Shown piece after piece: positions 14,858 to 23,720 of a stretch of DNA of 64,000 nucleotides. Source of the stretch: Subdoligranulum variabile (GTDB taxonomy: Bacteria; Bacillota; Clostridia; Oscillospirales; Ruminococcaceae); assembly GCA_004554775.1 (NCBI GenBank), contig SFKI01000002.1, positions 1 through 64,000 on the forward strand. The letters are read 5' to 3'. The notes beneath the pieces were generated by a model that saw only the letters and a list, made by a program, of their open reading frames with translations, did no database searches and was not told the DNA's origin. Position 1 is the stretch's first letter. Each line of letters starts with the position of its first letter. The translations under genes and the position numbers were made by a program.

Positions 14858-16252
14858 ATGCCGAGAAATGAAGAATTGAGCCTGTCCAGTCTGGGCATCC
14901 AGATGCCCTATAACATGCAGGCCGAGCAAAGCGTACTGGGTGCCGCCCTGATGGATGAAACGGTGCTGAACCGTCTGATCACCGACATGGAACCCGAGAT
15001 GTTCTATTCGGACCAGAACCGCGCCGTCTACGAGACAATGCGTTCGCTCTATACCGAGAGCGAAGCCGTCGATATCATCACACTGGTCAATGCCCTGGGC
15101 AACAACGGTACTTTCGCTGGCGCGGATGATGCCAAAGTCTATATCACCCACATTGCCGAGACCGTCCCGGCCATCTCCAACGTCGATTCTTACTTAAAGA
15201 TCGTCAAGGAAAAGTACCAGGCCCGCCGACTGATCGAAGCTGCCCGCAGCATTCTGAGCGAGACTTCCTCCGGAGAAGACGCCGACATGCTGCTGGAAAG
15301 CGCCGAGCAGAAAATTTACGATATCCGCAGCGGCCGCGATAAATCCGGTGTCAAGACCATCCGGGAATCCATCCTTGAAGTTATCGACACCATGCAGAAA
15401 CTGAGCGGTGCGGACCGCGATAAGTTCGCCGGTATTCCCACAGGCTTCAACTACCTGGATACCGTGCTTACCGGCCTGGGCCGTTCGGACCTTATTATTC
15501 TGGCCGCCCGCCCCGGTATGGGCAAAACTTCGTTCGCGCTGAACATCGCCACCAACGTGGCCCGGCAGCAAAAAGTGCCAACCATAATTTTCAGTCTGGA
15601 AATGACCTGCGAACAGTTGACTGACCGTATCCTTTCCAGCACCGCAAACATCGACAGTCAGGCATTCCGCACCGGCCGCCTGAACAACTCGGACTGGAAC
15701 GATTTTGCCCAGGCGACATCGCTTTTGTATAACGCGCCCATCTACATGGACGATTCTTCCGGCATTTCTGTGCCGGAGATCAAGGCGAAGATCCGCACGA
15801 TCAACCAGGACCCCAAAAAGGAAAAAATCGGCCTGGTCATTATCGACTACCTGCAATTGATGCAGAGCGCCAAGCGCACCGAGAGCCGTGTGCAAGAGAT
15901 CAGTGATATCACCCGAAATCTGAAAATCATGGCGAAGGAGCTGAACGTCCCGGTCATTGCACTGTCGCAGCTTTCCCGTGCGGCAGAAAAGACCACCGGC
16001 CGTTCTGACCATCGCCCTCAGCTTTCCGACCTGCGTGATTCCGGTTCTATCGAGCAGGATGCTGACATCGTACTCTTCCTCTACCGCGCGGCTTACTACA
16101 ACTCCCAGAACGGCGAGGACAACCAGGCCAACGAGAACGAAGCCGAGTGCATTGTGGCGAAGAACCGCCACGGCGAGACCAGCGTCGTGCGCCTTGGCTG
16201 GGACGGCGCGCATACCCGCTTCAGCAACCTGGATGTGACCCATGAATACTGA
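14858..16252 (+). CDS. dnaB: Replicative DNA helicase DnaB/DnaC
   Basis: A 464-residue hexameric helicase that unwinds DNA at the replication fork. The N-terminal primase-interaction domain begins PYNMQAEQSVLGAALMDE. The RecA-like domain has Walker A ARPGMGKTSFAL (about 215), SLEMTCEQL, Walker B VIIDYLQLM, and the DNA-binding/finger region ALSQLSRAAE...LRDSGSIEQDAD. No intein is present. ATG 14858 follows AAAGGAGGGGAG. Its stop lies 11 bases inside tilS. Confidence 0.97.
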   Translation: MPRNEELSLSSLGIQMPYNMQAEQSVLGAALMDETVLNRLITDMEPEMFYSDQNRAVYETMRSLYTESEAVDIITLVNALGNNGTFAGADDAKVYITHIAETVPAISNVDSYLKIVKEKYQARRLIEAARSILSETSSGEDADMLLESAEQKIYDIRSGRDKSGVKTIRESILEVIDTMQKLSGADRDKFAGIPTGFNYLDTVLTGLGRSDLIILAARPGMGKTSFALNIATNVARQQKVPTIIFSLEMTCEQLTDRILSSTANIDSQAFRTGRLNNSDWNDFAQATSLLYNAPIYMDDSSGISVPEIKAKIRTINQDPKKEKIGLVIIDYLQLMQSAKRTESRVQEISDITRNLKIMAKELNVPVIALSQLSRAAEKTTGRSDHRPQLSDLRDSGSIEQDADIVLFLYRAAYYNSQNGEDNQANENEAECIVAKNRHGETSVVRLGWDGAHTRFSNLDVTHEY

Positions 16253-17633
16253 TGCGGAAAAAACTGTACAACGTATCGAGGAGACTTTGTTGGCCTACTG
16301 CCGCCAGCAGGGTCTGTTCAAGTCTGGCGACAGAGTCATTGCAGCCTGTTCCGGTGGGGCAGACTCGATGGCTTTGTTGCTTTTTTTGCTTCGGCGGCGC
16401 AAGGAGCTTGCCATTGAAGTGCTGGCTACCCACGTCAATCACGGCATCCGCGGTGCGTCCGCCCGGGCTGATGCCAACTTTGTCACGGCGTTCTGCCGCC
16501 AGAACGGGGTAGAGCTGCTTTTGTACGACGCTGAGAAAGAGGGCATCGCTATCCCGCCCCGGCCCAGCGAGGAATGGGCGCGCGAGCTGCGCTACCGCTG
16601 GTTTGATGAGTTGGCCGCGCGGGAAGAAGCCCTCATCGCCACGGCGCACACCTGCTCCGATCAGGCGGAAACACTGTTGTTCCGCATGGCGCGGGGCACG
16701 GGGCTGCACGGGCTGGCGGGTATCCCGCCCTGCCGCGGTATCTACCGCCGCCCCTGCCTGTGCCTGAGCCGCACCGATACCGAGGCATACTGCGCAGCCC
16801 TCGGGCAAAGCTATGTGCAGGATGAATCCAATGCAGACGACCTCTACGCCCGCAACCGCATCCGCCACACCGTGGTGCCTGCACTGCAAACCGTCAACCC
16901 GGCAGCCGAGCAGGCCATTGCGCGCCTTTGCCGCCAGATGCGGGCGCTGGATGATTGGCTGACCGCCGAAGCGGCCGCCTTACTGCAAGCCGCCGCTGTG
17001 CCGGGCGGCTATGAGGTCGAAACACTCTGCCAAGCACGCGGCCCGGTGCTGGACGCCGCACTGCATGCGCTCATCAGCCCGGTGCGGGACGCCGAAGAAA
17101 AGTATGTAAATCTGCTGCGTTTCCTCGTTTTGCAGCGGGAAGGTGCCCTACAGCTGACGCCCGAAGTGACCTATAAAATCAAAAACGGCGTGCTGCTGCG
17201 GCTGACCCCGCAGGGCATAAAACCACCCCCGGCACCGCCGCAGCCCTTTACACAGGGGTGTTTCAGCCTTCCGGGTGGTTATTTTGTGGAATTTCAGCGC
17301 GTAAAGTATGAAGAATTTCTAAAAAATCAACCAATTTTCAAAAAAGACTTAAACTGTTGCGCGGATTGTGCTAAAATACAAGGGAATGTTATGCTGCGCA
17401 CACGGCAGCCGGGGGACAGTTTCCGCCCGGCTGGCAGGCATGTGCGCAAAACACTCAAAAAATATTACAACGAACTGGGTGTTCCGCCGGATGAGCGGGC
17501 CCTGCTGCCGCTGCTTGCCAGCGGCAGTGAGGTGCTTTGGCTTTGGGGCAGCGGCTTTGCCGAGGGCTGTGCCCCCGACGCTTACACGCGTGAAGTACTG
17601 ACGGTGCGGACAGAAAAAACAGGGGAGGCATAA
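16242..17633 (+). CDS. tilS: tRNA(Ile)-lysidine synthase
   Basis: A 463-residue PP-loop enzyme that attaches lysine to the wobble C34 of the AUA-reading tRNA-Ile, using ATP. The N-terminal P-loop ACSGGADSMAL is at residues 35-44, with THVNHGIRG and ARNRIRHTVVPAL further on, and a C-terminal TilS domain around LRTRQPGDSFRPAG. The ATG overlaps the end of dnaB, and hpt starts three bases after its stop; the tilS-hpt-ftsH order is the classical Firmicutes one. A stretch around 17300-17390 is richer in A/T than the rest of the gene, but the frame is intact. Confidence 0.95.
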   Translation: MNTDAEKTVQRIEETLLAYCRQQGLFKSGDRVIAACSGGADSMALLLFLLRRRKELAIEVLATHVNHGIRGASARADANFVTAFCRQNGVELLLYDAEKEGIAIPPRPSEEWARELRYRWFDELAAREEALIATAHTCSDQAETLLFRMARGTGLHGLAGIPPCRGIYRRPCLCLSRTDTEAYCAALGQSYVQDESNADDLYARNRIRHTVVPALQTVNPAAEQAIARLCRQMRALDDWLTAEAAALLQAAAVPGGYEVETLCQARGPVLDAALHALISPVRDAEEKYVNLLRFLVLQREGALQLTPEVTYKIKNGVLLRLTPQGIKPPPAPPQPFTQGCFSLPGGYFVEFQRVKYEEFLKNQPIFKKDLNCCADCAKIQGNVMLRTRQPGDSFRPAGRHVRKTLKKYYNELGVPPDERALLPLLASGSEVLWLWGSGFAEGCAPDAYTREVLTVRTEKTGEA

Positions 17634-17636
17634 ACT

Positions 17637-18191
17637 ATGCAGAGCATCATGGATCAAGATATCGACCACATCCTCGTCTCTGAAGAACAACTCAAGATCC
17701 GCGTGGCCGAACTGGGCGCGCAGATCAGCAAGGACTATGCAGGCAAAGACCTGCTGCTGGTCTCCATCCTCAAAGGCGCGGTCGTTTTCATGGCAGACCT
17801 TATGCGGGCTGTCAGCATTCCGTGCGGCATCGACTTTATGGTCGTTTCCAGCTACGGCGGTGCCAACACGTCCTCGACGGGCCTTGTCAAGATCATCAAG
17901 GATCTGGACGCGGACCTCTCCGGCAAGGATGTGCTGATCGTGGAGGATATCCTCGACACCGGCATTACACTGTCCCACCTTGTGCCGATGCTGGAAATGC
18001 GCAACCCCAACAGCGTCAAGATCTGCACGATCCTCAGCAAACCCAGCCGCCGCAAGGCGGATATCGAGCCGGATTACTGCGGCTTTGCAGTCCCCGATGA
18101 GTTCGTTGTCGGCTATGGTCTCGATTACGATGAGAAGTATCGCAACCTGTCGTATGTCGGTGTCCTCAAGCCGGAGGTGTATTCCAAGTAA
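17637..18191 (+). CDS. hpt: Hypoxanthine phosphoribosyltransferase
   Basis: A 184-residue purine salvage enzyme that makes IMP and GMP from hypoxanthine or guanine and PRPP. The PRPP-binding loop is VLIVEDILDTGITL, and the purine site includes LLLVSILKGAVVFMADL. The C-terminal VPDEFVVGYGLDYDEKYR is typical of the bacterial enzyme. ATG 17637 has GGGGAGG upstream, and the gene is tightly coupled to tilS. Two short hairpins separate it from ftsH. Confidence 0.97.
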   Translation: MQSIMDQDIDHILVSEEQLKIRVAELGAQISKDYAGKDLLLVSILKGAVVFMADLMRAVSIPCGIDFMVVSSYGGANTSSTGLVKIIKDLDADLSGKDVLIVEDILDTGITLSHLVPMLEMRNPNSVKICTILSKPSRRKADIEPDYCGFAVPDEFVVGYGLDYDEKYRNLSYVGVLKPEVYSK

Positions 18192-18192
18192 A

Positions 18193-18228
18193 GCCCGCGC
18201 GGGCGTAAAATCGTCCGGCCATGCCGGA
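18193..18228 (+). promoter_or_regulatory. Hairpin pair in the hpt-ftsH gap
   Basis: GCCCGC/GCGGGC (18193-18203 region, self-complementary) and TCCGGC-CAT-GCCGGA (18214-18228) lie between hpt and the ftsH ribosome binding site. No T-run follows, so these look like transcript-stabilising or attenuating structures rather than a true terminator. Confidence 0.35.
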
Positions 18229-18245
18229 TTTTAGGAGTTGATTTC

Positions 18246-20321
18246 TTGCAGCACAAACCTCGTTTCAGCGGCATCCTGCTGGTTGCCGTGCTCATGGTAT
18301 TGGTACTGCTTTTCGTAAGTCTTTCGCCGCTGGTGGCGGCTTCGGCTTCCAAGCATGTCAATTACTCTGACATCTACTACTATTTCCAGAACCAGCAGGT
18401 AACGTCTTACCGGCTGGACCGCAACACCAACACGCTGGAAATGTGGCTTAAAGAGGGCAAGATCGCCTTGCCGGAGGATAAATCTTCGACGGCAGATCTG
18501 CCCACCGGCGGCCTGCTGACCAACCTCAACGGCAGCCAGGAGGATGACGATGCCCTGCCCGCCAACGGCGGCACCGTCTACGTCACCTACAAGCTGCCCT
18601 ACGGAGGCGACTTCAACACCGGCAAGATCACCGAGTTCGTGGATGCCTACAATGAGGCCAACCCCGATGCCCCGATGATCTTCGACTATGTGGCCGTCAA
18701 GACCAGTGTGCCCTGGCTGGAGATCATCTTCTACTCGGTCATGCTGGGCAGCGTTGGCATGCTGTTCATGTCGATGTACCGCGGCGGCGCGGGCGGCGGC
18801 ATCATGAATGTCGGCCGCGCCAAGGTTAAGGACCAGCAGGAGAGCCAGCGCAAGGCGACCTTTGCTGACGTGGCCGGTGCCGACGAAGAAAAAGAAGAAT
18901 TGCAGGAGGTCGTTGAGTTCCTCAAAGCCCCCGGCAAGTTCAACACTCTGGGGGCGCGTATCCCGCACGGCGTGCTGCTGGTGGGCCCCCCGGGCACCGG
19001 TAAAACGCTGCTGGCCCGCGCCTGCGCAGGTGAGGCGGGCGTGCCGTTCTACGCCATCTCCGGCTCTGACTTCGTGGAAATGTATGTCGGCGTCGGTGCT
19101 TCCCGTGTGCGCGACCTGTTTGAAAAAGCCAAAAAGACCATGCCATCCATCGTCTTTATCGACGAGATCGACGCCGTGGGCCGCCAGCGCGGCGCTGGCC
19201 TCGGCGGTGGTCATGATGAACGTGAGCAGACCCTGAACCAGCTGTTGGTCGAGATGGATGGCTTTGATGCCAACGATGGCGTCATCGTCATGGCGGCCAC
19301 CAACCGCGCCGACATCCTCGATAAAGCATTGCTGCGTCCCGGCCGTTTCGACCGCCAGGTCTATGTCGGTCTGCCCGACGTCAAGGGCCGCGAGGAGATC
19401 CTCAAAGTCCATACCCGCAACAAGCCCCTGGGCCCCGATGTCAGCCTGAAAACCATTGCCCGTTCTACGGCGGGCTTCTCCGGCGCTGACCTCGAAAATC
19501 TTGTCAACGAAGCTGCCCTGTTGGCTGCCCGCAAGGGTAAGAAAGCCATCACCGAGCCGGAGATCGAGGAAGCTTCCGTCAAGGTCATGATGGGCCCCGA
19601 GAAGAAGAGCCATGTGGTCACCGATGAGGAACGCCGCCTGACGGCCTACCACGAGACCGGCCACGCCATCACCGGCTACTTCAGCAAGCATCACGACCCC
19701 GTGCACCAGATCAGCATTATTTCCCGCGGCGGTGCAGGCGGCTACACGATGTATCTGCCCGAGAAAGACCCCAGCTACGTCACCAAGACCGCGATGTTTG
19801 AAAACATCGTCACCTCTCTGGGCGGCCGCGTGGCCGAGCAGCTGGTGCTTGAGGATATCTCCACCGGCGCTTCCAGCGATCTAGAGCAGGCAACCAAGAC
19901 CGCCCGCGCGATGGTCACGCGGTACGGTTTCTCGGAGCGTTTGGGCCCCGTTGTCTACGGCGGTGACCCCGGCGAGACGTTCCTGGGCCGCGACTTCGGC
20001 CAGGGCAAGGGCTACTCGGAAGCCATCGCATCCGAGATCGACAACGAGATCCGCGATATCGTCGATGAAGCGTACGAGACGGCCCGCCGCATCCTGACCG
20101 AGCACATGGCTGAGCTGCACAAAGTTTCTGCCGTGCTGATGGAACGTGAAAAGATCAGCGGCGAAGAGTTCAAGACCTTGATGGAAGGCGGCGAACTGCC
20201 GCCCTATGACCTGGCCAACGGTAAGACTGCTGAACCCGCAGTCTCCGCCGCACAGATCGAACAGCCGAAATCCGATACGGATGCCGGGACGGTTGCAGAC
20301 CAGCCCGACGTGCAACAGTAA
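18246..20321 (+). CDS. ftsH: ATP-dependent membrane zinc protease FtsH
   Basis: A 691-residue membrane-anchored AAA+ protease for quality control of membrane and regulatory proteins. Two membrane helices (about 9-32 and 154-177) flank an extracytoplasmic domain. Walker A GPPGTGKT is at 247-254, Walker B IVFIDEIDA near 303, the second region of homology NRADILDKALLRPGRFDRQ at about 353, and the zinc site HETGH at 469-473 with the third ligand in LGGRVAEQLVLEDISTGASSD. The start is TTG 18246, placed eight bases after TAGGAG; no better ATG exists. It completes tilS-hpt-ftsH. Confidence 0.96.
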   Translation: MQHKPRFSGILLVAVLMVLVLLFVSLSPLVAASASKHVNYSDIYYYFQNQQVTSYRLDRNTNTLEMWLKEGKIALPEDKSSTADLPTGGLLTNLNGSQEDDDALPANGGTVYVTYKLPYGGDFNTGKITEFVDAYNEANPDAPMIFDYVAVKTSVPWLEIIFYSVMLGSVGMLFMSMYRGGAGGGIMNVGRAKVKDQQESQRKATFADVAGADEEKEELQEVVEFLKAPGKFNTLGARIPHGVLLVGPPGTGKTLLARACAGEAGVPFYAISGSDFVEMYVGVGASRVRDLFEKAKKTMPSIVFIDEIDAVGRQRGAGLGGGHDEREQTLNQLLVEMDGFDANDGVIVMAATNRADILDKALLRPGRFDRQVYVGLPDVKGREEILKVHTRNKPLGPDVSLKTIARSTAGFSGADLENLVNEAALLAARKGKKAITEPEIEEASVKVMMGPEKKSHVVTDEERRLTAYHETGHAITGYFSKHHDPVHQISIISRGGAGGYTMYLPEKDPSYVTKTAMFENIVTSLGGRVAEQLVLEDISTGASSDLEQATKTARAMVTRYGFSERLGPVVYGGDPGETFLGRDFGQGKGYSEAIASEIDNEIRDIVDEAYETARRILTEHMAELHKVSAVLMEREKISGEEFKTLMEGGELPPYDLANGKTAEPAVSAAQIEQPKSDTDAGTVADQPDVQQ

Positions 20322-20337
20322 AAAGTAGGTGTGAACC

Positions 20338-21435
20338 ATGGATCAGAATTTTTCCTTGATGGCGCAGTCCCGCGCCAACTATTACACGGCCGGCAGCCCG
20401 GTCCAGTTTGTTCGCGTAGAACTGCTGAAAGGTGATGTCACCGGTGAGGTTGCAGTCTGCCTGACTTTCAAAAACGTCGGCACCGAGCCGCTGACCGGCC
20501 TGGTCGTCCACTTCAAATGCAAAGACGCCGCGGGCCAGATTCTGTGCGAGGATGACTTCTATTACGAGCAGCTCAACGCCCAGCCCGGCGAGGTCTTTGG
20601 CAGTGATGATGCCGTATACGTCAGCGATACGCCGGTTTCCAGCGTGGAAGTGGAGCAGGATCGCGCGTTCCTGAACGGCCGCGGCGTGGATCTGCGCGCT
20701 TACAAGCGCGTGCGCTTGCAGCTGCCCCGCGTGCTGCCTGCATCCATCGCCCGCACGCTGCAAAGCCGCACCGGCAACAACCAGCTGACCTGTGTGCCGC
20801 AGGATAACGAGTACGGTTGGTTCTGCGCCTGCGGTGCATTCCACCCGAACGAGGAAAGCACCTCGACCTGCTCGGAGTGCGGCGGCGACCGTGCCCAGAT
20901 CAAAGCGACCCTGACCAATATTCTGGAAGATGCCCGCCGTGCCGCAGAGCGCCAGCAGCAGGAGATCAACTCAGTAGCGCAGCAGGCCGCCCCGCAGCAG
21001 CCGGTTGCCCCTAAAGCGGATCCTGCCGCCACTGCTGCCGCTGCGCAGGCTGCCATCAACAGCCAGCTTGAGGACGACAACGAGGCCACTGCCGCTTACG
21101 ATCCCAAGAGCTTTGCCGCCCCGCAGGATGAGGACGACGAGGAAGAAGAGCGCGTACGCCGTTACGCCCCCAAGGGCCGCCTGTTCGCCGATGAGGATGA
21201 CGAGGACGAGGGCACCCAAATGTACGACACCGACGATCTCGATGACGACCTGGACGATGACGACGAGGAAGATTACGCCCCCCGCAAAAAGCGCGGCCGC
21301 TATGCCGACGATGACGAGGTGAGTGAAGACGACGAGATGGCCGAACGCATCATTCACTGGGCCCCGCCGATCACCGCAATCGTCTGTGCGCTGATCATTG
21401 CCGTTTCGCTGGTCTATCATTTCGTACTGGCTTAA
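20338..21435 (+). CDS. Acidic, zinc-ribbon-containing, tail-anchored protein of unknown function
   Basis: A 365-residue protein with an unusual order of parts. Residues 1-140 form a beta-rich domain (FVRVELLKGDVTGEVAVCLTF...) resembling extracellular immunoglobulin-like folds in composition. A four-cysteine zinc ribbon follows (CACGAF...STCSECGGD, about 163-182), then an Ala/Gln-rich helix, an extremely acidic low-complexity region (runs of Asp and Glu, about 260-340) with short basic islands, and a single C-terminal membrane helix (ITAIVCALIIAVSLVYHFVLA region). Without an N-terminal signal it is probably cytoplasmic and tail-anchored. ATG 20338 is 16 bases after ftsH, so co-expression with the protease is likely. 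I do not recognise a named family for the whole protein. Confidence 0.8.
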   Translation: MDQNFSLMAQSRANYYTAGSPVQFVRVELLKGDVTGEVAVCLTFKNVGTEPLTGLVVHFKCKDAAGQILCEDDFYYEQLNAQPGEVFGSDDAVYVSDTPVSSVEVEQDRAFLNGRGVDLRAYKRVRLQLPRVLPASIARTLQSRTGNNQLTCVPQDNEYGWFCACGAFHPNEESTSTCSECGGDRAQIKATLTNILEDARRAAERQQQEINSVAQQAAPQQPVAPKADPAATAAAAQAAINSQLEDDNEATAAYDPKSFAAPQDEDDEEEERVRRYAPKGRLFADEDDEDEGTQMYDTDDLDDDLDDDDEEDYAPRKKRGRYADDDEVSEDDEMAERIIHWAPPITAIVCALIIAVSLVYHFVLA

Positions 21436-21450
21436 TTTTACGGACATACC

Positions 21451-21488
21451 AAAAGCACAGTTCCCCTGCCGGGAAACCGTGCTTTTTT
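21451..21488 (+). terminator. Terminator after the ftsH operon
   Basis: AAAAGCAC and GTTCCC arms (21451-21465) pair with GGGAAAC and GTGCTTTTTT (21471-21488) around a short loop. Confidence 0.75.
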
Positions 21489-21579
21489 GCGGTGCAGGGG
21501 CATTTGTTTACAATTTGGCAATGGATACCGCCCCGGCGCTGTGCTATACTACTCAAAAACACGAAAGGAGACAGTGTCA

Positions 21580-22554
21580 ATGTGTACTGCTGCATCCTAC
21601 CGGACCAAAGATTTGTACTTTGGCCGCAATCTGGATTATGAATTTTCGTACGGGGACGAGGTGACGATCACCCCGCGCAACTACCCGTTTGTTTTCCGCC
21701 GGGCGGGGGAGCTGCGCACCCATTACGCCATGATCGGTATGGCCTATGTGGCCGAGGAGTACCCGCTGTATTACGACGCCGTCAACGAGAAGGGTCTGTG
21801 CATCGCCGGGCTGAACTTTGTCGGCAACGCTGCCTGCCAGCCGGAAACCGAGGGCAGGGATAATATCTCGGTGTTTGAGCTGATCCCCTGGCTGCTGGGC
21901 CAGTGTGCCGATCTGGCCGAGGTCCGCGCCCTGCTGGCAAAGCTGAACCTTGTGGATATCCCGTTCAACGCACAGCTGCCCACGGCCAGGCTGCACTGGC
22001 TCATCACCGACCGCACCGGCAGCATCACGGTAGAAGCAATGGCTGACGGCCTGCGCGTGTACGACAACCCCGTCGAAGTGCTGACCAACAACCCGCCGTT
22101 CCCGCAGCAGATGGCCATGCTGGCCAACTACCGTGCTCTCAGCCCCAGAACGCCCCAAAACACCTTTGCGCCGGGCGTGGACCTGCCGGAACTCAGCCGC
22201 GGCATGGGCGGCATCGGCCTGCCGGGCGACCTTTCCTCAATGTCCCGCTTTGTGCGTGTGGCGTTCACCCGTGGCAACGCAAAAGCGGCTGACGATGAAA
22301 TGAGCAGCGTAAGCCAGTTCTTCCACATCCTTGGCTCGGTCGAGCAGCAGCGCGGCTGCTGCGAACTCGACGGCGGCAAGTATGAGATCACCCTCTACAC
22401 CAGCTGCTGCAACGCTGACAAGGGCGTCTACTACTACACGACCTACGATAACCGCCAAATCACCGCTGTGTCGATGCGCCATGAGAATTTGGACGGCACC
22501 GCCCTTGTGCATTATCCCATCCTCGAGCAGCAAAACATTTTCTGCCAGAACTAA
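21580..22554 (+). CDS. cbh: Choloylglycine hydrolase (bile salt hydrolase type)
   Basis: A 324-residue Ntn-hydrolase that would split glycine or taurine from conjugated bile salts. The mature nucleophile is Cys2 (MCTAAS), exposed after removal of Met1. Other active-site residues by family alignment are Arg16 and Asp19 (GRNLDYEFSYGDE), Asn79 (GLNFVGN), Asn170 (LTNNPPF) and Arg221 (SMSRFVRVAF). The SLSXLGXGXGXXGLPGD-like region appears as GMGGIGLPGDLSS. The match to clostridial bile salt hydrolases is closer than to penicillin V acylases. ATG 21580 follows AAAGGAG; the longer frame from 21487 would bury Cys2 and is rejected. An extended -10 (TGCTATACT, 21542-21550) suggests its own promoter. 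No signal peptide, so it is cytoplasmic. Confidence 0.9.
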   Translation: MCTAASYRTKDLYFGRNLDYEFSYGDEVTITPRNYPFVFRRAGELRTHYAMIGMAYVAEEYPLYYDAVNEKGLCIAGLNFVGNAACQPETEGRDNISVFELIPWLLGQCADLAEVRALLAKLNLVDIPFNAQLPTARLHWLITDRTGSITVEAMADGLRVYDNPVEVLTNNPPFPQQMAMLANYRALSPRTPQNTFAPGVDLPELSRGMGGIGLPGDLSSMSRFVRVAFTRGNAKAADDEMSSVSQFFHILGSVEQQRGCCELDGGKYEITLYTSCCNADKGVYYYTTYDNRQITAVSMRHENLDGTALVHYPILEQQNIFCQN

Positions 22555-22598
22555 AAAGCACCCCGCAGCCTGAAAAATCCCGGGCTGCGGGGTGTTTC
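22553..22598. terminator. Bidirectional terminator between the bile salt hydrolase and HAD genes
   Basis: AAAAAGCACCCCGCAGCC (22553-22570) pairs with GGCTGCGGGGTGTTT (22583-22597) around a 12-base loop; converging genes on both sides can use it. Confidence 0.85.
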
Positions 22599-22613
22599 CT
22601 ATAAAAGATAAAA

Positions 22614-23225
22614 TCAATCCAGCACAATGCCGCAGGCATGCAGCGCACGCTCAAACGATTTGGGGTTCTTATACAGGATGCCGGTGATGCCCAGGTTGTA
22701 CGCGGCCTGGGCGTTGACCTTGTTGTCGTCGATGAAGATGGATTCATCATATGCCAGGTTGCAGGTCTGCATCAGGGTGGTGTAGATGGCCGGTTCCGGT
22801 TTGCACAGATGTACGTCGCAGGAAGCAACACCGCCGTCGAACAGCGAAAACCACTCCCGCTGGCGCAGTTCGTCCATGATATCCGCCGGGATGTTTGTCA
22901 GGTAGTACAGGCGGTAGCCGGCGGCCTTCAGCTTTTGCATCGTATGCACGGTCGATTCTTTCGTACGCAGAATGGCGGGCCACTCGTCGATGACAGTCTG
23001 CACCTCAAACACGCGGTTGACGCGGGCGGCGTTTTCCAGCATGGCGGCATTGCCTTCCTCACGGGTAATGATGCCGCGATCCAGATCCTGCCACTCCTGG
23101 CTGCCAAAGGTCAGCTCATAGACGATCTCCTCGGCGCGTTTATTCATGAAATGGTCCATCAAAAAATCCTTCGGGTTGAACTGCACGACCACACCGCCAA
23201 AATCAAAGATAATATTTTTATACAT
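22614..23225 (-). CDS. HAD-family hydrolase, YihX-like
   Basis: A 203-residue haloacid dehalogenase-type phosphatase. Motif I is IIFDFGGVV with the nucleophilic Asp8, motif II is YLTNIP (Thr), motif III lies in the CDVHLCKPEPAIY region (Lys) and motif IV is FIDDNKVNAQAA. The four-helix cap between motifs I and II (about residues 18-85) is of the C1 type seen in YihX and epoxide-hydrolase-like phosphatases, acting on small phosphates such as sugar phosphates. ATG 23225 has CGGAGGG upstream and a sigmaA promoter. It is monocistronic. Confidence 0.9.
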   Translation of the reverse strand: MYKNIIFDFGGVVVQFNPKDFLMDHFMNKRAEEIVYELTFGSQEWQDLDRGIITREEGNAAMLENAARVNRVFEVQTVIDEWPAILRTKESTVHTMQKLKAAGYRLYYLTNIPADIMDELRQREWFSLFDGGVASCDVHLCKPEPAIYTTLMQTCNLAYDESIFIDDNKVNAQAAYNLGITGILYKNPKSFERALHACGIVLD

Positions 23226-23270
23226 AAAACCCTCCGTAAAAGAGATAACATGCTTTTGATAATCAACTTA

Positions 23271-23299
23271 ATTATACCATAAAAGCACCGATTTGTCCA
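23271..23299 (-). promoter_or_regulatory. Promoter of the HAD hydrolase gene
   Basis: Minus strand: TGGACA (23299-23294), 17-base spacer, TATAAT (23276-23271). Confidence 0.65.
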
Positions 23300-23321
23300 A
23301 GCAACAATTCGGCCCCCGGCG

Positions 23322-23329
23322 CATACAAT
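23322..23329 (+). promoter_or_regulatory. SigmaE-type -10 candidate before the YlmC gene
   Basis: CATACAAT matches the sigmaE -10 consensus and lies 38 bases before the start of a sporulation-family gene. The -35 region is not convincing. The same octamer occurs upstream of the SpoIVFA-like gene at 26807. Confidence 0.4.
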
Positions 23330-23366
23330 AAAGCGGCAAAAATCGGCCGATAAAGGGGGAACTGCC

Positions 23367-23624
23367 ATGACACTGCGTGATTTGGCCCGCAAGGATGTAA
23401 TCCGCCTTTCCAACGGGGAAAACCTGGGCCGCATCGACGATATCGAGTTTGATGAAAAATCCGCCCGCCTTACCGCCGTGGTACTGCGCGGCCGCAGCCA
23501 CTGCTTGGGGCTGCTGGGCAGCGATGAGGATCTCGTGATTCCGTGGCAGAGCATCAAGACCATCGGCACCGATGCCGTGATGGTAGAGCCCGACTCGGAC
23601 ACCGACCTGCACCGCCGCCGGTAA
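23367..23624 (+). CDS. YlmC/YmxH-family PRC-barrel sporulation protein
   Basis: An 85-residue single PRC-barrel domain protein. The opening TLRDLARKDVIRLSNGENLGRIDDIEFDE (quoted in part: LARKDVIRLSNGENLGR) is the hallmark of the YlmC/YmxH family found in endospore formers, whose members are small and of unclear role. The Pfam PRC-barrel pattern of a beta strand, GRIDDI and a second strand with LTAVVLRGR is complete. ATG 23367 follows AAAGGGGGAA. It stands alone, with a sigmaE-like -10 element upstream, consistent with mother-cell expression. Confidence 0.82.
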   Translation: MTLRDLARKDVIRLSNGENLGRIDDIEFDEKSARLTAVVLRGRSHCLGLLGSDEDLVIPWQSIKTIGTDAVMVEPDSDTDLHRRR

Positions 23625-23679
23625 AATCGTATAATTTATGTAAAACCTGCGAAATGCAAGTGCATTTATCTGTACAGTA

Positions 23680-23688
23680 TGCTATAAT
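23680..23688 (+). promoter_or_regulatory. Extended -10 element of the ComEA-like gene
   Basis: TGCTATAAT (23680-23688), an extended -10; a -35 such as TGCATT near 23661 is weak. The gene starts 33 bases downstream. Confidence 0.5.
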
Positions 23689-23720
23689 AAATAAAACTGC
23701 CGATTGATGGGGGAGTCAGC

